From: Isosphaeraceae bacterium
GTDB lineage: Bacteria > Planctomycetota > Planctomycetia > Isosphaerales > Isosphaeraceae
Length of the DNA: 42,678 nucleotides
NCBI GenBank assembly: GCA_021324445.1
Contig: JAJPJC010000386.1
Coordinates: 1-42,678, forward strand
Reading direction: 5' to 3'
A model generated the notes under the pieces. The model was not told the origin of the DNA. It did not search any database and saw only the letters and a program-made list of their open reading frames with translations. Shown here piece after piece: positions 15,640 through 22,828 of the stretch (positions are counted from its first letter, which is position 1; the number at the start of each line of letters is the position of its first letter). The position numbers and the translations under genes are program-made.

Positions 15640-16637
15640 CGCCGGCCTCCTTCGGGCTCGAGGGCCGGCCCGGCGCGGCGCGTGGTGGGACCGGAGTCAG
15701 TCCCCGACGCGGCGCCGGGTTGGGCCTCATCCTCGAAGAGGCTCAGATCGACCTCCCGGCCGGCCGGTACGATGACCGTCCGGCGGAACCGTGGCAGGAG
15801 TTCGGAGATGGTCTCGAGGAAGAGCCGGCGCCGGAAGGAGCCAGGCGACTTGCGGGCCTCGGCCAGCAGCCGGGCGAACCGCTCGGCCTCGCCCCGGGCC
15901 GGCTCGACCAGGCGGTCGACTTGCCCGGCGGCCGTGTCGGCGATCTCGCGGGCCTGGCCGCGCGCCTCGGACCGGCTGCGATCGCGGTACTCCTCAGCCC
16001 GGGTGATCGCCTGGCGGCGATCGCTGCGCGCCCGCGCCGCGTCGGCAAACGCCGGGGCAACGGCCGCCGGTGGCGCCACGCGACCAAGGCGGACCGCGGC
16101 GATCGCGACGCCCAGGCCCTCCGCGTCGGACAAGGCTTGCAGCGCGCGCGTCAGTCCCTCGCCGACCTCGGCCCGACCGGTTGTCAGCAGCTCGTCGATC
16201 CCCCGGCGCGCCAGGGCGCCGGTCAGGGCCCACTCGGACAACGCCCGCAGGCTGGCCTCCACATCCCGCGCCCGCAGGAGGTAGGCGACCGGGTCGCGCA
16301 CGCGGTACTGCACGACGGCTTCGGCCGTGACCAGGTTGAGGTCTCCGGTCAGGAAGTCGTCGGAGCGGGAGTCCGGTGCACGGGCGAGTGGGGCCGCGCC
16401 CGGGCCGGCCGCCCCGACTCCCACCGTGCGCATCTGGCTCACCTTGAGCCGGTCGACCCGGTCGATTCCCCAGGGGAGGCCCCAGTGCAACCCGGGCTCC
16501 CAGGGCTCGCGCAGGACCGCGCCGCAGCGCCGGACAACTCCGATCTCATCGGGCTGCACGATCGTCAAGCCACTGGCCAGGTAGCCGGCCGCCAGCAGCC
16601 ATGCGGGGATGAGGAACCACCCACGGCGCCGGATCAT
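15636..16637 (-). CDS. SPFH/band 7 protein, HflK-like
   Basis: A 333-residue protein with one N-terminal membrane segment (GWFLIPAWLLAAGYLASGLTIV), then the SPFH domain (VQPDEIGVVRRCGAVL, EPGLHWGLPWGIDRV, VTAEAVVQYRVRDP) and an Arg/Ala/Glu-rich helical region (~200-290) as in the coiled coil of prohibitin-like proteins. HflK and HflC form a cage around the FtsH protease in other bacteria; no ftsH lies in the window. The HflK label is by relative order and the 'GLHWGLPWGIDRVDRL' phrase. It overlaps the genes on both sides by ATGA. Confidence 0.78.
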   Translation of the reverse strand: MIRRRGWFLIPAWLLAAGYLASGLTIVQPDEIGVVRRCGAVLREPWEPGLHWGLPWGIDRVDRLKVSQMRTVGVGAAGPGAAPLARAPDSRSDDFLTGDLNLVTAEAVVQYRVRDPVAYLLRARDVEASLRALSEWALTGALARRGIDELLTTGRAEVGEGLTRALQALSDAEGLGVAIAAVRLGRVAPPAAVAPAFADAARARSDRRQAITRAEEYRDRSRSEARGQAREIADTAAGQVDRLVEPARGEAERFARLLAEARKSPGSFRRRLFLETISELLPRFRRTVIVPAGREVDLSLFEDEAQPGAASGTDSGPTTRRAGPALEPEGGRR

Positions 16638-17680
16638 GGCTTGCGGCCCTCCCCGCCGGCCGCCTCGGGAGCCGGCGGCGCGGCCGTCGAGCCCAGGGTG
16701 CCCCGCACGGCCGCGGCCGGGGGCACCGACCCGGTCGCGGCGACCGGCCCAGCGGATCGGGACGCCGGCGACTTCTCGCGGTCGGGCGAATCGCCGGCGG
16801 GGTCGGGGACGCCCTGGGTCAACAGCCGGAGGAAGCGGCTCTCGGCCGAGAGCACGAGCGTCGTGCGGGCATCGAGAGCGGCGCGGTAGGTCTCCAGGGT
16901 CTTGAGGAACTGGTAGAACGCGGGGTCGGCGGCATGGGCCTCGTTGGCGATGCGGGCGGCGCGCGCCTCCCCCTCGCCGACCAGCCGGGCGGCGTCGGCC
17001 TCGGCCTGCGCCAGCACGGCGGCGCGGTCGCGATCGGCCGCGCTGCGAATGATCCGCGCCTGGCTCTCCCCCTCGGCCCGGGTCGCCGCGGCGACGCGCT
17101 GCCGCTCGCTGCGGATCTGCTCGAAGACGGCCGAGCGCACCTCTTCGGGATAATTCAGCCGCCGCAGCCGCACGGCCACGACCTCCAGTCCGTATTCCCG
17201 CGCCGCCTGGTCGGCGACGCGCGCCGTCAGGTCGCTCATCATCTGGTCGAGCGCTGAGCGATCAGCGACCGTGACCAGGCCCGCCAGATCGTGTCCGCCC
17301 AGCTCGGCCGCGAGCACCGAGGCCGCCATGTCTTCCAGCCGCGCCGTGGCATCGGGGATCGTCCGGACGGTCCGCAGGAACCGCGCCGGGTCACCGATCC
17401 GCCAGCTCACGTACCAGGCGACGTCCAGGTTCTTCTTGTCCTTCGTCAGCATCTCGCGGGCTGGCGGCGTGTCGAGCTGGAGCCGGCGGTCGAACGCGCG
17501 GGCCGCCTGGTGGGGCCACTTGAAGTGCAGGCCCGCGTGCTCGAGCCAGCACACCGGCCGGCCGAACTCCGTCACCAGCGCGATCTCCGACTCGTCGACG
17601 ATCACCACCGACCGCGCCAGGGCAATCACGGCGAGAAATCCCACTACGGCGAGGCTGCGATTCCAGGAACGCCGGGTCAT
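16634..17680 (-). CDS. SPFH/band 7 protein, HflC-like
   Basis: A 348-residue protein: an N-terminal membrane segment (LAVVGFLAVIALARSVVIV), an SPFH domain (DESEIALVTEFGRPV, AGLHFKWPHQAARAFDRRLQ, KKNLDVAWYVSWRI) and a long charged coiled coil (~195-290: EQIRSERQRVAAATRAEGESQARI, then QAEADAARLVGEGEARA), matching HflC. The C-terminal ~70 residues are Pro/Ala-rich and likely disordered. It is the first gene of the three-gene minus-strand operon. The start is ATG 17680. A role in membrane-protease control is family knowledge, not shown by the sequence. Confidence 0.82.
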   Translation of the reverse strand: MTRRSWNRSLAVVGFLAVIALARSVVIVDESEIALVTEFGRPVCWLEHAGLHFKWPHQAARAFDRRLQLDTPPAREMLTKDKKNLDVAWYVSWRIGDPARFLRTVRTIPDATARLEDMAASVLAAELGGHDLAGLVTVADRSALDQMMSDLTARVADQAAREYGLEVVAVRLRRLNYPEEVRSAVFEQIRSERQRVAAATRAEGESQARIIRSAADRDRAAVLAQAEADAARLVGEGEARAARIANEAHAADPAFYQFLKTLETYRAALDARTTLVLSAESRFLRLLTQGVPDPAGDSPDREKSPASRSAGPVAATGSVPPAAAVRGTLGSTAAPPAPEAAGGEGRKP

Positions 17681-18036
17681 GATGAGTCCTCACACGAACG
17701 GTCCGAGCACCGCAACTCTACCGGAAGAGCGAACCTCGACCAAGGATCTTGTCCACCGAATATTCCCGGTCCTCCCGCGCGGCGCACCTCGCAACGGAAT
17801 CGAACGTGAGGAGCACCAGGTCAGGCGGTCGACCGACCTCGAGGCCAGCGGGCTCAAACACCGGCCTCGATGATGGCCGGCTCCGAGGAGACGGCCGCAG
17901 CCGGCGCGGCGTCGGACTTCTCCTCGACGAGCGCCGAGCCCAGCCGCTCGTTGATCCGGCGCTTCACCGCCGCCCGCCGGTCATTCCGCCGGCTTCCCGC
18001 GGCGGTTGGACATCGCTCCACCGCTGGGAGACGCAT
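17681..18036. other. Gap between SPFH operon and 18037 gene
   Basis: About 350 bases. A minus-strand frame (17854-18036, 60 codons) ends NERLGSALVEEK...PAIIEAGV and could be a small or decayed gene, but its N-terminal part looks random and no ribosome binding site is evident. I see no RNA gene. The promoter of the SPFH operon should lie within 17690-17800. Confidence 0.35.
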
Positions 18037-20616
18037 TCAGAAACGGTGCTGGGATCCGCCGAGAATGATGCTCCAAGGATTCCAAAGCCTTCGCCAACCC
18101 GCCTCATAGGGAAGACCGAGAACCGTAGCGGCGGCGAGCCTGGCCCTGTTGGCATCCCGGCCGGGGTCGTTGCTGACGGGCACCTTTTCGAGCCGCGCGA
18201 CCGCGGCGCGGGGATCGAAGAGCGACCAGGCCGCGAACTCGATGCCCCAGGTGGCCAGCTCCTGGTCCTCGGTGTGTTCCATCCGGGCGCGAATCGGCTC
18301 GAAGAGCGCCGCGGCCACCTCGCGGTCGTACCAGACGAGGCGCCGGATCAGGTCGGCGGGAGAAGAGGCGCGGATCGTACGCGGATTCCCCGACGGAGGT
18401 CGTGAGGCCACGTCGCGCCAGAACATCTCGGGGACGAGCGCCGGGTCGATCCGTTCGACGATCGGCAGGAGCCATCCCGCGAGGGATTGGAATCGCTCCG
18501 GCCGCTCGTGCATGAGCCGATCGATCTCTCGCAGTCCCTCCTCGAACGCCTGACGCGCGGCCGGCTCGTCGCGCGGCTTCTCGCCCAATGCGAGGAAGAG
18601 ATAGAGGTGAGGCTGAAGCTCCCTCGCCCGGAACGACTCGATGAGCCGTCGAGCCCGCGCCGGATCGACCCGGGCCATCTTCCAGCAGAGCGTCTCCAGG
18701 AGCCCGCTCCGACCACCCCTCAATCCTTTCCAGAGCCGTTCGGCTTCGGCCGGGTCCTGATCGATCGACCGGAGGGCGATCTCGCCGCGGGGCGTGCCCC
18801 GGGAGGGATTGCCCTCGAAGTCCTTGGCGATGGCCAGGGCCGCCGGCACGTCGACCAAGGCGAGCTGCGCGGCGAAGTCGCCCCGCCGGTAGTCCGTCTT
18901 GTCCGTCATCTGGCTGGCGATGCGCAGGCCCTCGGCGAAGAGCGCCTTGGCCTTCTCGACCTGACCCAGCTCGTGCCACCGTTCGGCGACATCACCCATG
19001 ACGCGGAGCCGCTCGTTCACGTCCGGTACCGATCTGGCCTGGAGCGCGGCGCGATCGAGCAGGGCCAGCTTGCGCGCACGGTCAGCGTCGGGAAGTGCGT
19101 CGATCAGCTTCAACAAGGCGTCGGCGCGAGGAGCGGGGTCGGGGATCGATTCGGCCACGGCGGCCGCCTCTTCCGGGTCGCTGGCGGCGAGTGCCGCGAC
19201 GACTTCGGCCTGGAGCTCGAACTGCCTCCGCTTGTCCAGGAACTTCGCCGCCTCCAGCTTCTCCAGGACCCCGGCGGGATCGGCAGGGAGGAGGGCTTGT
19301 AACGTCGAGAACTTGGTCAGATCGTCCCCCTTCTCGACGACGACCCTCCAATAGGGTTCGACCAGCCGCCGGGCCATCGCGCGGGATTCCTCCAGCGGGA
19401 TCAGCTCCGGGAGCATCCGCATCACCCGCGCCGGGGGCTCGCTGCTCCGCGTCAGCTCGACCGTCGCCTCGGCCTGGCCCGCCGGGACCAGCTGCCCCTG
19501 AAATCGAAAGGCTTCGGCCCGCGCGAAGACGAACACCGGCCCCTGGCGAAAGCCGCCCAGCGCGAATCGACCATCAGGGCCGGTCCTGGTCGCGGTCGCC
19601 TCGGGTCCATCGCCGGTCTGGAAGACGGTGACATTCGCGACCGGCTGCCCCTGGCGATCGACGACGCGCCCGGTGATGGTGCGCAGCGGGCGCAACCGCA
19701 TGGGGAGTAGGGTCCGCGGCGATTCGCCGATGGTGATCCAGTCGGAGAGGATCGGCTCCTGGCCCGGATCGCGGACGACGATGCGGTAGGTCGAGCCGAC
19801 CAGGAGGTTGTCGGGCGTCTGGAAGCGGCCGTCGGCCGCCGTGCGGAGCGGGCCATCCTGGAAGCCGACGAGGTTGGGCATCAGCCGGCTGCCTCCGCCC
19901 CGCGACCAGACCTCGACGACGTGATGGACGACCGGATGGCCGGCTCCATCGAGGATCCGGCCGGCCAGCCGGCTGGTCTTCTTGAGCCGGATGGTGATCA
20001 CCGGCTCGACGGGGCTCTGCCAGGGCCGTTCCAGCAGCAGGATGTCCTGGGCGCCGATGGGGCCGGCCGCGACCCGCACGGCGACCAGTTGATCCGCGGC
20101 TGCCAGGTAGTGGAGCCTCGCCTGGCCGTCCGGCCCGGTGGTGACGGTCAGGGGCCCGGCCAGGGACTCGGGCAACTCCGCGGTGTGGCGGAGCTGCCCC
20201 CCATAGTGGATTCGCGGTGTGACCCGCGCCCCGGCGATGGGCTGGCCGTCGGGGCCCTCGACCCGGAGGGTCCGCGGCTCCGGCTTTCGCAAGACCAACC
20301 GGGGCGTGACCAGGAAGGAGAAATAGCCCTGCGCCGCGATCGTCAGCCCGGGTCGATAGGCCAGGAACTCGACGCCGTTGACAATCGTCCGCCCCAGCGG
20401 CGGGATCGGCATGCGGAACCGGCCCCTGTCGTCCGTCCTGGTGTGGGCCTCGGCGGTATTCTCCTTGCCCGTCACCAGGGGAGGGGCATAGAGGACGACC
20501 TGGGCCTCGGCGATCGGCTGGCCCTGGTCATCGACGACCTCGCCCGTCTCCACCCGATCTGCGGGAGCCTGGGCCAGGAGCAGTGCCGCCAGCAGCGGAC
20601 CTGGAAACGCGAGCAT
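18037..20616 (-). CDS. Exported protein with carboxypeptidase-regulatory-like domains
   Basis: 859 residues with a signal peptide (PGPLLAALLLAQAPA). Three or four Ig-like carboxypeptidase-regulatory modules lie in residues ~20-380 (GEVVDDQGQPIAEAQVVL, VEGPDGQPIAGARV, GRILDGAGHPVVHHVV, GRVVDRQGQPVANVTVF). A helical region follows (~420-850) with TPR-like motifs (ERWHELGQVEKAKALFAEGLRIA) and an end block (LIRRLVWYDREVAAALFEPIRARMEHTED, FDPRAAVARLEKVP). Such proteins sit in the periplasm or at the surface; the role is unknown. A truncated paralog lies at 21498-22573 and shares both the modules and the end block, so this locus has seen tandem duplication. Confidence 0.82.
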   Translation of the reverse strand: MLAFPGPLLAALLLAQAPADRVETGEVVDDQGQPIAEAQVVLYAPPLVTGKENTAEAHTRTDDRGRFRMPIPPLGRTIVNGVEFLAYRPGLTIAAQGYFSFLVTPRLVLRKPEPRTLRVEGPDGQPIAGARVTPRIHYGGQLRHTAELPESLAGPLTVTTGPDGQARLHYLAAADQLVAVRVAAGPIGAQDILLLERPWQSPVEPVITIRLKKTSRLAGRILDGAGHPVVHHVVEVWSRGGGSRLMPNLVGFQDGPLRTAADGRFQTPDNLLVGSTYRIVVRDPGQEPILSDWITIGESPRTLLPMRLRPLRTITGRVVDRQGQPVANVTVFQTGDGPEATATRTGPDGRFALGGFRQGPVFVFARAEAFRFQGQLVPAGQAEATVELTRSSEPPARVMRMLPELIPLEESRAMARRLVEPYWRVVVEKGDDLTKFSTLQALLPADPAGVLEKLEAAKFLDKRRQFELQAEVVAALAASDPEEAAAVAESIPDPAPRADALLKLIDALPDADRARKLALLDRAALQARSVPDVNERLRVMGDVAERWHELGQVEKAKALFAEGLRIASQMTDKTDYRRGDFAAQLALVDVPAALAIAKDFEGNPSRGTPRGEIALRSIDQDPAEAERLWKGLRGGRSGLLETLCWKMARVDPARARRLIESFRARELQPHLYLFLALGEKPRDEPAARQAFEEGLREIDRLMHERPERFQSLAGWLLPIVERIDPALVPEMFWRDVASRPPSGNPRTIRASSPADLIRRLVWYDREVAAALFEPIRARMEHTEDQELATWGIEFAAWSLFDPRAAVARLEKVPVSNDPGRDANRARLAAATVLGLPYEAGWRRLWNPWSIILGGSQHRF

Positions 20617-20667
20617 GGAACCAACCCTCGTCAGCGACGCTGACCGTGAACGCTTACGGCGGCCCGA

Positions 20668-20998
20668 TCACTTCCCGATCTGCTTGCCGAAGTAGACCCC
20701 GACGGGCTCCGCTCGTGATCGCCATGAAGGCGGTCCAGGCTCGGTCCTTTTCCGCGGAGGAAAAGCCGCCGCTCATGAGGATCCAAAGGCAGATGGACCA
20801 GGCCACCACGATGAAGAGCGGGGCAAGGATCCACACCGCGAGTTCCTTGGCGTAGAAGGAATAGCGCTCCTTGTGAAGCCTGAGTGACTTTTCCTGCTCA
20901 TCCTCGATGGCCTCGTACTCGAGCTTCTTGGCTTTCATCCCCGGCACCACCAGGGGCGCGGAGTGCGGCAGGTCAATGTCCTTGGTCTTCGACGGCAT
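20668..20998 (-). CDS. Small membrane protein, frameshifted near the 3' end
   Basis: MPSKTKDIDLPHS, a charged stretch (EYEAIEDEQEKSLRLHKERYSFYAKEL) and one transmembrane helix (VWILAPLFIVVAWSICLWILM), then AWTAFMAITSGA. In the frame as given, the end becomes an unlikely RRGLLRQADREV. If one G of the GGG at 20704-20706 (plus strand) is removed, the tail reads GVYFGKQIGK with a TGA at 20668-20670, a C-terminus seen in many small membrane proteins. I therefore call the corrected extent; uncorrected, the ORF ends at 20654. Its start lies inside the upstream gene (overlap 20973-20998), so the two are coupled. Confidence 0.65.
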
Positions 20999-21266
20999 CG
21001 GGTCGGTTCCTCACGAGTCCGACGAAGCGGGTTTCCAGGCAATCCGGAGTCGAGGCGATGCCGACTTCCTTCCCCTCCCGCGTGGCATCCACGGCGAACT
21101 TGTACAGCGCCAGCGCCTTCTGGAAGAGCAGGGTGGGGTCATCATCGCCCGTCTGGCGCATGAGCTGATCGAGCTCCGCGGCCGCCTCGGGCGGGAACTC
21201 CAGGACATAGCTCATCCCGGTCTTCACGTGACGACCGGCGGGCTTCTCATCGGTTGCAGTCGGCAT
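20973..21266 (-). CDS. RHH-like small protein, possible autoregulator
   Basis: 97 residues. After a short polar N-terminus comes GMSYVLEFPPEAAAELDQLMRQTG followed by DDDPTLLFQKALALYKFAVDATREGKEV, which has the strand-helix-helix pattern of ribbon-helix-helix proteins (compare 'L-x-x-L-A-x-x-T-G-x-x-x-A-x-V-I-R-x-A-L-x-L-Y'). ATG 21266 is chosen because GGAGGTGACC sits just upstream; GTG 21272 overlaps that site. An 18-bp perfect palindrome lies 36 bases before the start. It overlaps the following membrane-protein gene by 26 bases. Confidence 0.65.
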   Translation of the reverse strand: MPTATDEKPAGRHVKTGMSYVLEFPPEAAAELDQLMRQTGDDDPTLLFQKALALYKFAVDATREGKEVGIASTPDCLETRFVGLVRNRPDAVEDQGH

Positions 21267-21301
21267 GGTCACCTCCGTCTCTCATCGGCCTCGAGCCGTT
21301 C

Positions 21302-21319
21302 CCATCCCGATCGGGATGG
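21302..21319. promoter_or_regulatory. 18-bp perfect palindrome, candidate operator
   Basis: CCATCCCGATCGGGATGG is perfectly self-complementary and lies in the leader of the RHH-like gene (start 21266). A possible minus-strand -10 hexamer TATACT is at 21372-21367. RHH proteins commonly bind palindromes near their own promoters, so autoregulation is plausible but inferred. Confidence 0.45.
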
Positions 21320-21410
21320 CGCCGGTTGCGAGCCGGGCGAAGTCAATGTTGTGGGAACAGCCCCCCAGTATACCACCAGTCGCCCATGGTCACCCGCATT
21401 GTACGTTGCG

Positions 21411-21498
21411 CCCGGGCCGGCCCGGGCTCTTCGAGTCGACGACCAGTCAGGCATCGAACGGCTCGAGCCGGTGATTGGGGAGCGTGTCGTCGTGGACT
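21411..21498 (-). pseudogene. Duplicate of the Hint-protein tail
   Basis: Directly after the stop of the truncated paralog, the minus strand reads VHDDTLPNHRLEPFDA and then a TGA, followed by bases encoding VVDSKSPG in the same frame. This closely matches the last ~25 residues of the Hint protein (VHDNTLPDHRLEPFDAVPVV then DSESPN, encoded at 22911-22825). The copy has no open frame leading into it and is a remnant of a second Hint-type gene, or of recombination between such genes. Confidence 0.7.
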
Positions 21499-22573
21499 CA
21501 CCGGATGTCCCGCTCGAGGAGCTCGTTCAGGAGTGTGCGGTCACTCCCGACCCTTCGCCATCGCTGCTCGTAGGGCAGGCCGAGGACCTCCGCGAGATAG
21601 GTCCGGGCCCAGTCCGCGTTGAGCTCGAGTCTCGGCGTCACGGGGACCTTCTCGAGCCGTGCGACCGCGGCGCGGGGGTCGAGGAGCGACCAGCCCAGGA
21701 ATGCATCGGCCCAGCTCGATCCAGCCAGCTCGAGGTTGTCGGTGTGCTCGATCTGGGCTCGAACCGGCTGGAAGAGCACCTGGGCCACCTCGCGGTCGTA
21801 CCACGCCACGAGCGGGACCAGCACTGCATTGTAAACCTCTTGGCGCACGACGCCCGGATTGCCGATCGGGAGCCGGGCGGCGACCGCGCGCCAGAACAGC
21901 TCGGGGACCAGGGCCGGGTCGATCTGCTCGACCAGGGGCAACACGATGCTGCGGACCCCTTGCAGGCCGGCGTACAGCGCGTCCGCGACGGGCTGGCCGG
22001 CTTGGTCCACGACCCGGCCGGCGAGCCGGCTGGTCTTGCCGAGCCGGATCGTGATCGGAAGGTCCTCCGTCCCCCGGCCAGCGCCGGCAGCGAGCTTGAG
22101 GTTCTGGGTGCCGATCGAGTCGGCACTGACCCGCACGGCCACGAGCTGATCCCGGGGACCGAGGCAAGCGATTGCCGCCCGGCCGTCCGGCCCTGTGGTC
22201 ACAGTCAGCGGCTCGAGCAAGGGCTCCGGAGTCCACGCCTCGCCGGAATCGCCAGCGACCGAGAGAACCCGTGGCGCGATGCGTGCGCCGGCGATGGGAT
22301 TGCCATCCGGCCCCTCGAGCTTCACATGCCTGGGCGCGGGCTTTCGCAAGACCAGGGTCGGGGGCAACCGGCGAATCCACGCGGCCGCGAGCGCTGAGCC
22401 CGGTCGATAGGCCCAGACGTGGACGCCGTAAATGAGGACCTGCCCCAGCCGCGAGTAAGTGAGATGAAACCGGCCCTGGGCATCCGTCCTGGTCGCCATG
22501 ACGACCGGAGATATGGAAAAGGGAGCGGAGAAGACGACCTGGGCATCGGCGACCGGTTGGCCCATCTCGTCGA
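21498..22573 (-). pseudogene. Truncated, internally deleted paralog of the 859-aa protein
   Basis: The minus strand from about 22573 reads VDEMGQPVADAQVVFSAP, LEGPDGNPIAGARI and GRVVDQAGQPVADA, then jumps directly to LVEQIDPALVPELFWR, AWYDREVAQVLFQPVRAQIEHTDN and DPRAAVARLEKVPV. These are the first modules and the last block of the 18037-20616 protein; about 450-500 middle residues are gone and the signal peptide is missing. The 5' end is fused out of frame to another truncated gene, and the ATG at 22565 has no good ribosome binding site. Expression of a useful protein is doubtful. Confidence 0.72.
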
Positions 22574-22828
22574 CTTGATCAAGCTCAGGATCTCGGCACC
22601 TCCGACGCAGTCGCGATACTCGTCGCGCTCGGCCTCGGTCAGCAGCCCCTCGTTGCAGCGCTCGGCTAACTCCTCGATTCGCGTTTGCAGGGCGGGATCG
22701 AGGCGCAGCGCGATGAGGCGCTCGGCCACCTCGATGTTGAGGCAGTCGCTCAGCGGATCGAGCATCCGATCAAGGGCCGTGGTCACGGAAGATGGCTCCA
22801 TGGGTCGAGGATCCGGCCGCCGCTTCAT
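22573..22828 (-). pseudogene. Truncated small helical protein next to Hint gene
   Basis: From an ATG at 22828 that overlaps the Hint gene stop (ATGA, 22825-22828), the frame reads VTTALDRMLDPLSDCLNIEVAERLIALRLD, then ELAERCNEGLLTEAERDEYRD and ILSLIK. This matches a family of ~85-100 residue helical proteins that I recall as often sitting upstream of HNH endonucleases. At about 22573 the sequence switches to the carboxypeptidase-regulatory paralog in another frame, so the C-terminus is replaced by foreign residues (the frame ends at 22322). The overlap suggests that the intact ancestor was co-translated with the Hint protein. Confidence 0.6.

Noticed and set aside
17854..18036. 60-codon minus-strand frame ending PAIIEAGV
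   Set aside because: The end looks protein-like, but the start has no ribosome binding site and the first half looks random; left as a note in the gap entry.
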